Below are positions 8,319-15,516 of a stretch of DNA of 64,000 nt, one piece after another. Position 1 is the first letter of the stretch. Each line of letters starts with the position of its first letter. The translations under genes were made by a program, and so were the position numbers. The notes beneath the pieces were generated by a model. That model was not told where the DNA came from. It saw only the letters and a list, made by a program, of their open reading frames with translations, and ran no database searches. Source of the stretch: JALZMG01 sp963739975 (GTDB lineage Bacteria; Actinomycetota; Acidimicrobiia; Acidimicrobiales; Ilumatobacteraceae); assembly GCA_963739975.1 (NCBI GenBank), contig CAVUCK010000021.1:1-64000 (forward strand). The letters are read 5' to 3'.

Positions 8319-9009
8319 CCCCGGCCCGGTCGTCGGGACGGGTCGGGCCGCCCTGGTCTACGACGTCGGTGGCGATCGGGTCCTGCGCCGATATCGGCGC
8401 CCTCCTCCACCCGGGCTGACCGAACGCGAGGCGGCGGTGATGACCCACCTGCGGCGCAACGGCTACCCCGTCCCCGAGGTGTTCGACGCCGATGGTGCCG
8501 ACCTGGTGATGGAGCGCCTGCACGGCACGACCATGCTCAGCGACGTCGAGTCGCACCCGTGGCGGGTCGACCGCCACGCCGTCACGTGGGCCGAGCTGGT
8601 CGCCCGGCTGGGGACGGTCCCCGTCGGCGACCTGGTCACCACTGGCCTGCCGGCGCGCTTCGGACCGCCAGACAACGTCCTGCACCTCGACTTCCACCCG
8701 GACAACGTGATGCTGACCGCCGACGGTCCAGTCGTGTTCGACTGGTCCAACGCCTCGCTCGGCCCGGCGGCGGCCGAGGTCGCCCAGGCGTGGATCATCA
8801 GCGCCTCGAGCAGCGCCGACGGCCCACGCTGGAAGCGGGCCGTCGTGCGGGTGTTCCGCCGCCGCTTCGTCGGCCGGTTCCTCGACGCCAGCGACCGCGC
8901 CGCGGCGCAGGCGATGCTGCCGGCCGTCGCCGCCTACCGCCTGACCGACCCGAACGTCCGCCCCGAGGAGGCCGCCCGCATCCACGACCTCCTCGCCGAC
9001 CCCTCCTGA
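8311..9009 (+). CDS. Phosphotransferase (APH/choline kinase-like fold)
   Basis: The 232-residue product has the aminoglycoside-phosphotransferase-like kinase core: an N-lobe RAALVYDVGGDRVLRRYR, hinge region ADLVMERLHG, the catalytic loop LHLDFHPDNVML (Brenner-type HxDxxxxN near residues 128-135) and the metal-binding VVFDWSNAS. Members phosphorylate small molecules such as sugars or antibiotics; the substrate cannot be inferred. GTG 8311 is chosen because it overlaps the end of the PHP gene and gives a start near the conserved N-lobe. A strong hairpin follows the stop. Confidence 0.8.
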   Translation: MADPGPVVGTGRAALVYDVGGDRVLRRYRRPPPPGLTEREAAVMTHLRRNGYPVPEVFDADGADLVMERLHGTTMLSDVESHPWRVDRHAVTWAELVARLGTVPVGDLVTTGLPARFGPPDNVLHLDFHPDNVMLTADGPVVFDWSNASLGPAAAEVAQAWIISASSSADGPRWKRAVVRVFRRRFVGRFLDASDRAAAQAMLPAVAAYRLTDPNVRPEEAARIHDLLADPS

Positions 9010-9012
9010 CCC

Positions 9013-9062
9013 GTTTACGTCCGGATCCTGGTCGCGCGCGCGACCAAAATCCGGACGTAAAC
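9013..9062. terminator. Long palindrome between convergent genes
   Basis: The 14-base arm GTTTACGTCCGGAT (9013-9026) is exactly repeated in reverse complement at 9049-9062. The inner bases TGGTCGCG/CGCGACCA extend the pairing with one two-base mismatch, so nearly all of the 50 bp can form one hairpin. It lies between two convergent stops (9009 and 9070), a natural place for a bidirectional terminator. No clear T tract follows, so a repeat element with another role is also possible. Confidence 0.6.
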
Positions 9063-9069
9063 GAGAGGG

Positions 9070-10227
9070 CTAGACGCCGGCGAGGGCGGCGTAGGCGGTG
9101 AGCAGCAGCACGGCGCCGCGCTGATCACCGACGGTCCCCTCGCCCATCTTGTTCATCACGTACGAGAAGCTCAGGCGGGCGTCGCAATCGATGATCGCCA
9201 GGGACCCGCCCCAGCCACCCCAGAAGCAGGCCTTCTCGTTCGGGCTGATCGGCAGCTCCGGCGTTGGCAGCCCGAAGCCGATGCCATGGCGGACGACCAT
9301 CGGCAGCACGTGATCCTGCCCGTTGCACTGCTCGTCCCACACGATGTCCACGCCGGCCTGGGACAGCAATCGCGTCCCGTTGGCCTCCCCCCCGCACGCC
9401 ATCGGGGTGTGGGTCAGCGCCACGGACCGGGCGTTGCCGTGCCCACCGGCGGCGGGGATCTCGGCCCGCCGCCACGGGATGGTGGCCGACGCCGACGCGT
9501 CCAGCATCGGGTTGAGGAACGTGCGCAGGGCGATCGAGTTGTGGTCGATCCCCTCCACCGACAACGGCATCGTCGGCGGGATGACGTGCGCCACCCGGCT
9601 GTCATGCTCGGCCGCCGTGCCGATGTGGAAGTCGACGCCCAGCGGCCCGGTGATCTCGGCGGCCACGAACTCGCCGATCGTCTGCCCGGTGATCCGCCGC
9701 ACGACCTCGCCCTCCAGGAAGCCCTGGGTGATGGCGTGGTAGCCGGACGCCGTGCCTGGCTCCCACCACGGCTCCTGGGCGGCCAGCAGCGACGTGACCT
9801 TCTCCCAGTCGTACAGGTCGTCGATCGTGATCGGCTCCTGCCAGCCCGACAGCCCGGCTGTGTGGCTCATCAGGTGGCGGACCTCGACGTCCTCCTTGCC
9901 GCCGGCGGCGAACTCGGGCCAGTACTTCGAGACCCGCCCGTAGGGGTCGAGCTCGCCCCGATCGGCGAGCACCAGGCAGGCCAGGGCAGACACCGTCTTG
10001 GTCGTCGACCAGACGTTGATGATCGTGTCGCGCTCCCACGGCACCCGCTGCGCCGAGTCCGTGTCGACCTGCCCGCCCCACAGGTCGACGACCAGCTCGC
10101 CGTCGAGGGTCATCGCAACCGAGGCGCCGTCGTCGAACACCAGCCCGTCGTCGCGCTCGGCGAAGTTGGCGGCGAACGCGTCCCGCACTGCGCTGAACCG
10201 GTCGTCGCACGTCCCGTGGATCTCCAT
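9070..10227 (-). CDS. Serine hydrolase, class C beta-lactamase fold (EstB-like)
   Basis: The 385-residue protein has the beta-lactamase/penicillin-binding-protein fold used by EstB-type esterases. The nucleophile motif S-T-T-K occurs in IINVWSTTKTVSALA (about residue 75). The second motif region YHAITQGFLEGEVV and a late WGGWGGSLAI (KTG-equivalent) are present. No signal peptide is seen, arguing for a cytoplasmic esterase or amidase rather than a secreted lactamase. The frame stays open far upstream, but ATG 10227 begins the conserved part. It is divergent from the glutathione peroxidase gene, with 24 bp between starts. Confidence 0.82.
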   Translation of the reverse strand: MEIHGTCDDRFSAVRDAFAANFAERDDGLVFDDGASVAMTLDGELVVDLWGGQVDTDSAQRVPWERDTIINVWSTTKTVSALACLVLADRGELDPYGRVSKYWPEFAAGGKEDVEVRHLMSHTAGLSGWQEPITIDDLYDWEKVTSLLAAQEPWWEPGTASGYHAITQGFLEGEVVRRITGQTIGEFVAAEITGPLGVDFHIGTAAEHDSRVAHVIPPTMPLSVEGIDHNSIALRTFLNPMLDASASATIPWRRAEIPAAGGHGNARSVALTHTPMACGGEANGTRLLSQAGVDIVWDEQCNGQDHVLPMVVRHGIGFGLPTPELPISPNEKACFWGGWGGSLAIIDCDARLSFSYVMNKMGEGTVGDQRGAVLLLTAYAALAGV

Positions 10228-10251
10228 GTCCGGACCGTAACTTGAGCGCCC

Positions 10252-10737
10252 ATGTCGATCTTCACCCATCCCATCAAGACCCTGCGTGGCGAGCCGAGCA
10301 GCCTGGCCGAGCACGAGGGCGAGACCCTGCTGCTCGTCAACGTGGCGTCGAAGTGCGGGCTGACGCCGCAGTACACCGGACTGGAGCAGTTGCAGGAGAC
10401 CTACGCCGATCGTGGCTTCAGCGTGCTCGGGTTCCCGTGCAACCAGTTCGGGGGGCAGGAGCCGGGCAGCGCCGAGGAGATCGAGACGTTCTGCTCGACG
10501 ACCTACGGCGTGTCGTTCCCGATGTACGAGAAGATCGACGTCAACGGCGGCAACCGGCACCCGATCTACACGGAGCTGACGGCGGTCGCCGACGAGGAGG
10601 GTCACGATGGCGACATCCGCTGGAACTTCGAGAAGTTCCTCGTCGATCCGCACGGCAACGTGACCCGCTTCAGCCCGATGGTCGCCCCCGAGGACCCCAA
10701 GCTGGTCGCCGCCATCGAGGGCGCCCTCCCCACCTGA
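10252..10737 (+). CDS. Glutathione peroxidase family protein (Cys type)
   Basis: The 161-residue product is a thioredoxin-fold peroxidase. The catalytic residues are Cys35 in NVASKCGLTPQY, Gln65 in GFPCNQFGGQ, and the Trp-Asn pair of RWNFEKFLV. Cysteine rather than selenocysteine at the active site is usual for bacteria, and most such enzymes use thioredoxin rather than glutathione. It reduces hydroperoxides in the cytosol. The length is normal. A palindromic repeat element lies just after the stop. Confidence 0.93.
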   Translation: MSIFTHPIKTLRGEPSSLAEHEGETLLLVNVASKCGLTPQYTGLEQLQETYADRGFSVLGFPCNQFGGQEPGSAEEIETFCSTTYGVSFPMYEKIDVNGGNRHPIYTELTAVADEEGHDGDIRWNFEKFLVDPHGNVTRFSPMVAPEDPKLVAAIEGALPT

Positions 10738-10750
10738 CCCCAATCCCGAT

Positions 10751-10817
10751 CCATCCGAGTGTTTCGCTGCATTCGAGTGTTTGGAGCGGGGAGGCCCTGC
10801 GCCAAACACTCGGATGG
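10751..10817. repeat. 67-bp palindromic intergenic element (copy A)
   Basis: The left arm CCATCCGAGTGTTT is the reverse complement of AAACACTCGGATGG at the right end. A second internal copy of CGAGTGTTTGG lies next to the loop. It sits between the peroxidase stop and the bL37 start. A closely related element of the same length occurs at 17169-17234, so this is a dispersed family rather than a simple terminator. Confidence 0.7.
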
Positions 10818-10861
10818 TCAGCGTCCGAGCTCGGGGCCCTCGCCGGTAGCGTGGCCGGCCC

Positions 10862-10948
10862 ATGTCGAAGAAGACGAAGAAGCGCAAGGCTCGGCTCCGC
10901 CGGTCCAAAGCCAACCACGGCAAGCGCCCGAACATGGGCCGCGGCTGA
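10862..10948 (+). CDS. Ribosomal protein bL37-like 28-residue protein
   Basis: A very short frame encodes MSKKTKKRKARLRRSKANHG followed by KRPNMGRG. Its extremely basic composition and the ending ANHGKRPN match my recollection of the ~24-residue actinobacterial 50S protein bL37, which binds 23S rRNA in mycobacterial ribosome structures. This copy is four residues longer at the C-terminus. It is followed within 6 bp by the prolyl oligopeptidase gene, so the two may share a transcript. Identification rests on the short motif alone. Confidence 0.7.
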   Translation: MSKKTKKRKARLRRSKANHGKRPNMGRG

Positions 10949-10953
10949 GGCGC

Positions 10954-12987
10954 TTGACGCCACCGGCGACCCGCCGCGAGGAGGTCGTCGACGTCCTCCA
11001 CGACGTCGAGGTGCGGGATCCGTACCGCTGGCTGGAGGACGGCGCGTCACCTGAGGTGGCGGCGTGGGTCGACGCCCAGAACCTGGTCTCCCGTGACGTC
11101 CTGGACGTCCCCGACCGGCGGCGCTGGCACGACCACCTGACGCAGCTGCTGGCGCTGCCGGTGGCGACTGGCGTGCAGGTGCGCGGCGATCACCTCTTCG
11201 TCCTCGAGCGTCCGGCCGGGGCCGAGCAGTTCGTCCTGTCTCGGCGTTCCTCCACCGACGCGGCGATGGCGCCGACCACCCTGCTCGACCCAGCCAGCGG
11301 TGCCGCCGACGCCGCCGTCGCCATCGACTGGTTCGAGGCCGACGACGACGGCTCGCTGGTCGCCGTCGGCACCAGCGAAGGGGGCACCGAGGAATCGGTG
11401 CTGCGCGTGCTCGACGCCACCACCGGAGCCGACCTCGGCGAGGCCATCCCCGACACGCGGGCCTGCAGCGTCGCGTGGGACCCGGACGGTGGCGGCTTCA
11501 CGTACACGCGCTATCCCGCCGGGGACCAGTACCACCGCACGGTTCACCACCACACGCTCGGCGCCGAGTGGCGCGACGACCCCGTGGTGTGGGCCGAACA
11601 CCCGGATCCGCAGGCATGGCCCGACGTCGAGCTCTCGCCCGATGGTCGCTGGTTGCTCGTCCACGTGCTCGTCGGTTGGGCCCGCTACGACGTCCACCTG
11701 CTCGACCGCTCGACCGGGACGTGGTCGACCGTCATCGCCGGCGAGGAGGTCACGTCGGCCTTCCACTTCGCCGCCGACGCCAGATCACTCGTCGGGGTCA
11801 CGACGCTCGACGCCCCGCGCGGACGGGTGGTCAGGGTGCCCCTGGGCGGCACGAACCCGGCGACCTGGGAGACGCTCGTCCCGGAAGGTCGGGCCGTGCT
11901 CGGGCAGCTCGCCGTCGCTGGCGACGAGGTGTGGGTCGTCGCCTCGCAGCGGGCCGTCGATCGCGTCGAGCGGTTCACGCCCGACGGCGCCGCGCTCGGA
12001 CCGCTGGCGGGCGTCGGCGACGTGATCGCCGTAGCCGGCCTGGCCGCGGATCGGGCGACGGGCCGCGGGTTCGCCGTCGTCGACTCCTTCGGGGCGCCGA
12101 CGACCGTCTGGAGCGTCACCGGTGGTTCTGCGCAGCGGTGGTTCCCGGCCGAGCCGGCCGACGCCGCGGTCGTCCCATCGATGACCGTCAGCCAACTCGA
12201 GTACCCGTCGCTCGACGGAACGACGATCGGGGTGTTCGTCGTCCACCGCCAGGACGTCGAGCCGGGTCCGTCCGTTCCGGTGATCCTCAACGGCTACGGC
12301 GGGTTCGCCATCACCGAGACGCCGGTGTGGTCACCGCAGATCGCCGCCTGGTGCGCCGCCGGGGGCGTGTACGCCATCGCCGGGTTGCGCGGCGGGCTCG
12401 AGCACGGCGAGGCATGGCACCTCGCCGGCCGGCGGGCGAGCAAGCAGAACGTCTTCGACGACTTCCACGCCGCCGCCGACTGGCTGGTCGAGACGGGGCG
12501 GGCGTCCCGCGACCACCTGGCGATCCTCGGCCGGTCCAACGGCGGGCTCCTCGTCGGCGCCGCCCTGACCCAACGCCCCGACCTGTGCCGTGCCGTGTGG
12601 TGCGGGGTGCCGCTGCTCGACATGGTCCGCTTCCCGCAGTTCCTGATCGCTCGCCTGTGGACCGACGAGTACGGCGACCCGGACGTGGCCGAGGAGTTCG
12701 GCTGGCTGCACGCCTACTCGCCGTACCACCGGGTCGTCGACGGGACCTGCTACCCAGCGACGCTGTTCACGACGGCCGACGGCGACACGCGGGTCGACCC
12801 GCTGCACGCCCGCAAGATGGCGGCGCTGCTGCAGGTTGCGACGAGCTGCGGGGACGACCGGCCGATCCTGCTGGTGCAGGAGGGCCGGGCCGGGCACGGC
12901 GTCGGCAAGCCCGTCGCCATGCGGGCCGACGAGCTGGCCGACGGTCTGACGTTCCTCGGCCTGCAGGTCGGACTGGCACCGGCATGA
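10954..12987 (+). CDS. Prolyl oligopeptidase (S9 family serine peptidase)
   Basis: This ~677-residue S9A-type peptidase cleaves short peptides after proline. The N-terminus VRDPYRWLEDGASPEVAAWV is typical. Residues ~70-400 form the beta-propeller. The C-terminal alpha/beta hydrolase domain carries the nucleophile in ILGRSNGGLL, the acid in TADGDTRVDP and the histidine in EGRAGHGVGKP. There is no signal peptide. The TTG at 10954 is used because it follows a GAGG ribosome site and is just before the conserved segment. The stop overlaps the next start as ATGA. Confidence 0.92.
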   Translation: MTPPATRREEVVDVLHDVEVRDPYRWLEDGASPEVAAWVDAQNLVSRDVLDVPDRRRWHDHLTQLLALPVATGVQVRGDHLFVLERPAGAEQFVLSRRSSTDAAMAPTTLLDPASGAADAAVAIDWFEADDDGSLVAVGTSEGGTEESVLRVLDATTGADLGEAIPDTRACSVAWDPDGGGFTYTRYPAGDQYHRTVHHHTLGAEWRDDPVVWAEHPDPQAWPDVELSPDGRWLLVHVLVGWARYDVHLLDRSTGTWSTVIAGEEVTSAFHFAADARSLVGVTTLDAPRGRVVRVPLGGTNPATWETLVPEGRAVLGQLAVAGDEVWVVASQRAVDRVERFTPDGAALGPLAGVGDVIAVAGLAADRATGRGFAVVDSFGAPTTVWSVTGGSAQRWFPAEPADAAVVPSMTVSQLEYPSLDGTTIGVFVVHRQDVEPGPSVPVILNGYGGFAITETPVWSPQIAAWCAAGGVYAIAGLRGGLEHGEAWHLAGRRASKQNVFDDFHAAADWLVETGRASRDHLAILGRSNGGLLVGAALTQRPDLCRAVWCGVPLLDMVRFPQFLIARLWTDEYGDPDVAEEFGWLHAYSPYHRVVDGTCYPATLFTTADGDTRVDPLHARKMAALLQVATSCGDDRPILLVQEGRAGHGVGKPVAMRADELADGLTFLGLQVGLAPA

Positions 12988-13592
12988 CGCGCGTCGAGTG
13001 GCTGACCGTGGGCGGACCGGTGGAGCCGTGGCAGCAGCTCGGGCTCGTCGTCGATCAGGACGGGGTGGTGCCGCTGTTCGGCACCGGGATCCGCATTGCC
13101 GGCGACGGCGACCCCGGGCTGCGCGGCTGGGCGGTGTCGGGTGTTGAGCCGGGGGCATCCGAGGACATCGACGGGCTGCCGACCGAGCGGGTGCCACCGG
13201 CGACACCGCGCTTCGCCGAGCACCCGATCGGTGCGATCGGGCTCGACCACGTCGTGATCGTCTCCGACGACCTGGAGCGCACGACGGCGGCGATCGCCGC
13301 GTCGACGGGCGCGCCGTGCAAACGCATCCGCGAGGCGGGAGAGATCCGTCAGGGCTTTCACCGCCTCGGGTCATTGGTCGTCGAGGTCGTCGAGCGGTCC
13401 GGGCTCCCCGCTGGACCGGCGACGTTCTGGGGGCTCGTGATCAACGTCGAGGACCTCGACGCCGCCGTCGAACGGCTGGGTTCGGACGTGATCGGCGAGG
13501 CCACGCCGGCGGTGCAGCCGGGTCGATCGATCGCCACCGTCCGTGGATCGGCCGGGTTGGGGCTGCCGGTCGCATTGATGACCCCGGGCTGA
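12984..13592 (+). CDS. VOC (glyoxalase-like) superfamily protein
   Basis: The 202-residue product has the C-terminal half typical of the vicinal-oxygen-chelate fold: IGLDHVVIVSDDLERTTAAI near residue 77, RQGFHRLGSLVVEVVE and a closing FWGLVINVEDLDAAVERL module. The N-terminal ~70 residues (LTVGGPVEPWQQLGL) form a second, diverged module. The metal ligands His (GLDH) and Glu (VVEVVE) can be placed tentatively. The reaction is unknown. The start ATG overlaps the stop of the peptidase gene by 4 bp, so the two are translationally coupled. Confidence 0.75.
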   Translation: MTRVEWLTVGGPVEPWQQLGLVVDQDGVVPLFGTGIRIAGDGDPGLRGWAVSGVEPGASEDIDGLPTERVPPATPRFAEHPIGAIGLDHVVIVSDDLERTTAAIAASTGAPCKRIREAGEIRQGFHRLGSLVVEVVERSGLPAGPATFWGLVINVEDLDAAVERLGSDVIGEATPAVQPGRSIATVRGSAGLGLPVALMTPG

Positions 13593-13640
13593 TCGAGGTC
13601 CGTGCACGGCCGGCGACCGGGTCGCTACGGTCGCCGCGTC

Positions 13641-14156
13641 ATGCGTCGCGCAGCGCTCACGGTCGTCGCTCTTGCCATCGCGGCGATGCTCGTCCTCCCA
13701 GCCGGCGTGGTCGGCGCCGACAAGGCCGGAGCGGACGACTACGCCTGCCCGGCGACGCCCCACGGCGCGGTGATCGATCGGGCGCGCCAGCGGGGGTGGC
13801 TGTGCGCCGGCGGGCGAGTCGTGCGGCGGATGCCGATCACCACGGCGACCAACCAGCCCGATCCGGGCACGTACGCCGTGTACGCCGAGGACCTTGTCAC
13901 GACGTCGACCTTCGGCGGACGATCGAGCACCCTCGACCGGTTCGTGGCCTTCACCCACGGCAAGTACACGGGCGCCCGCATCGGGTTCCATGCCATCCCC
14001 CGATACGGCGACGGGACGCTGGCCCAACCATCGGAATCCGTCGGTGCGCTCGAGCGGTTCGGGGAGTCGAGCGGGTGCATCCGCCTGCGCCCCGAGGACG
14101 CCGTCGCCGTGTGGGACCACCTTGGCGTCGGTGACGAGGTGCGCGTCCTCACCTGA
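13641..14156 (+). CDS. Secreted L,D-transpeptidase-like (YkuD-type) protein
   Basis: The 171-residue protein opens with a signal peptide (MRRAALTVVALAIAAMLVLP), so it is exported. The C-terminal half has the YkuD-type pattern: FTHGKYTGARIGFHAIPR, then the catalytic ESSGCIRLRPEDA with its Cys near residue 150 and Arg two residues on. Such enzymes make 3-3 or lipoprotein cross-links in peptidoglycan; this is a short, single-domain member. ATG 13641 fits the signal peptide; an earlier in-frame start at 13602 would put charged residues before it. The last 8 bp overlap the convergent nuclease gene. Confidence 0.8.
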   Translation: MRRAALTVVALAIAAMLVLPAGVVGADKAGADDYACPATPHGAVIDRARQRGWLCAGGRVVRRMPITTATNQPDPGTYAVYAEDLVTTSTFGGRSSTLDRFVAFTHGKYTGARIGFHAIPRYGDGTLAQPSESVGALERFGESSGCIRLRPEDAVAVWDHLGVGDEVRVLT

Positions 14157-15075
14157 GCGCGAGATCGCCGAGCAGCTCGTCGTCGGCCGTTCCGGCCTGA
14201 CCGACGGTGCAGTCGGGCAACAGCCGGCACCACCGGCACATCGGGCCGGCGGATCGCTCCGCCACCCGACCATCGACGCGCAGCTCGACCATGCGGGCGA
14301 TGGCGTCGAGCGTGCGGCGCAGCGTCGAACGCAGCAGGGCGGGGGTGACGACCTCGACGACGGGCCGTCCGGCGTCGAGGGCGAACGACGCCAGCAGCCG
14401 CGGTGGGACGCCCCGGCAGAGCGTCTCGACGAGGGCGTAGAAGCGCAGGTCCTGGCGGTGGCGGTCGACCACGCGGCCCGACTTCAAGTCGATGATGACC
14501 TTGCGGGCGTCGGTGCCGTGCGGCTTGCCGATGACGAGATCGACGCGAGCGCGCAGGACGATCGGCCCGTCGACGGGGTGGTGGGCCGCCGCTTCCGTCA
14601 CCGGGTGCCAGCGGCGATCGAGGGGCGGGAAGCACTCGATGAACTTGGTGACGAGGTCGACGGTCTGGCTGCGCAGGTCGGCGGCCTCGCCCTCGGTCAA
14701 CCCAGCGACGTAGTCGCCGATGCTGCGCTCCTCGTCCGCCAATCGGGCCATGGCCTCGTCGACGACGTCGCCCGGCGTCGGCTCGCCGCGCCAGTTGAGC
14801 AGCAGCTGGATCGCCTTGTGGGCGACGGAGCCCTTCGCTCGGGCCGGCGACCAGGAGAAGTCGTCGGGCTCGAGGTGGTGGGCCTCGCACGCCAGCACGG
14901 TGCCGATGGCGTGCTTGGTGACGACGAGCTGCTGCTCGCCGAGTCGTTCGCCGAGCTCGCCGAGCGCCGAGGTGGCGTCGGCCAGCAGCTCCTCCACCAG
15001 CTCCTGGTCGAACGAGACCTCCGGCTCGGCCCGGCGCAACGTGTCGAGCGTCCGCTGTTGCACGGGCGTCAGCAC
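14149..15075 (-). CDS. PD-(D/E)XK nuclease, RecB/Cas4-like with likely Fe-S cluster
   Basis: The 308-residue protein has the RecB-nuclease-like catalytic core: a helix with AKGSVAHKAIQLLLNW, LRARVDLVIG supplying the Asp, and KVIIDLKSGR supplying the D-x-K. A late QDLRFYALVETL matches the QhxxY motif. A cysteine near residue 63 (VLACEAHH) and three at the end (MCRWCRLLPDC) fit the 4Fe-4S arrangement of AddB/Cas4-type nucleases. No CRISPR array or other cas gene is nearby, so a DNA repair role is more likely. It converges on the transpeptidase gene, overlapping it by 8 bp. Confidence 0.85.
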   Translation of the reverse strand: MLTPVQQRTLDTLRRAEPEVSFDQELVEELLADATSALGELGERLGEQQLVVTKHAIGTVLACEAHHLEPDDFSWSPARAKGSVAHKAIQLLLNWRGEPTPGDVVDEAMARLADEERSIGDYVAGLTEGEAADLRSQTVDLVTKFIECFPPLDRRWHPVTEAAAHHPVDGPIVLRARVDLVIGKPHGTDARKVIIDLKSGRVVDRHRQDLRFYALVETLCRGVPPRLLASFALDAGRPVVEVVTPALLRSTLRRTLDAIARMVELRVDGRVAERSAGPMCRWCRLLPDCTVGQAGTADDELLGDLALR

Positions 15076-15159
15076 GTGGCCGATGGTACGGGTGGGGTGT
15101 CATGGCCCCGGGGACCCCGGCCCCAGCGGCGGTGACACCCCTTCGTCAAGATGGTGCCC

Positions 15160-15474
15160 ATGTCGACGTCGACCGTGCAGTTCGCCCACGCCGCCCGAAC
15201 GCTCACGGCGGCGGCGCGAGGGCGCGGGTTGATCGGACCGAGCTACCGGTGCCCGCCACGGCTGCGCGGCGCCGACCGCTCGCTGCGCCGCCGGCCAGGT
15301 GGGGGAGTCGTCGCCGTTCGGCTGCGCGGGCGGCCGTGGTCGGCCGTGATCGCCGACATGATCGAGGGGGTGATCGTCGTGAACGAACTGCCGGTGCCGG
15401 CTGCCACCCGGCTGCGCACCGAGCTGTGGGAGCTGCTGGCTCCGGGTGCCGCACCTGCGGCCCAGGTGGCGTGA
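15160..15474 (+). CDS. Hypothetical actinobacterial small protein
   Basis: The 104-residue protein has no recognised domain but looks real: an N-terminal helix (VQFAHAARTLTAAARGRGL), a basic proline-containing middle, then RGRPWSAVIADMIEGVIVVN and a short helix. The pattern resembles short conserved actinobacterial proteins of unknown function. ATG 15160 is preferred to ATG 15151 because the conserved-looking part starts there. Short direct repeats (GTGGCGTGAT) trail the stop. No function is proposed. Confidence 0.55.
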   Translation: MSTSTVQFAHAARTLTAAARGRGLIGPSYRCPPRLRGADRSLRRRPGGGVVAVRLRGRPWSAVIADMIEGVIVVNELPVPAATRLRTELWELLAPGAAPAAQVA

Positions 15475-15516
15475 TGGTGGCGTGATGGTGGCGTGCCGTT
15501 GGCGTGACGGGGCCGG

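Noticed and set aside
9070..11001. 643-residue extension of the serine hydrolase upstream
   Set aside because: The extra N-terminal part is antisense to glutathione peroxidase, bL37 and the peptidase start.
14149..15075. Cas4 and a CRISPR system
   Set aside because: The nuclease has Cas4/RecB-like motifs, but no repeat-spacer array or other cas gene is present in the window.
15470..15505. Short tandem GTGGCGTGAT repeats as a CRISPR or minisatellite
   Set aside because: Only three imperfect 10-base units next to a gene end; no spacer structure.
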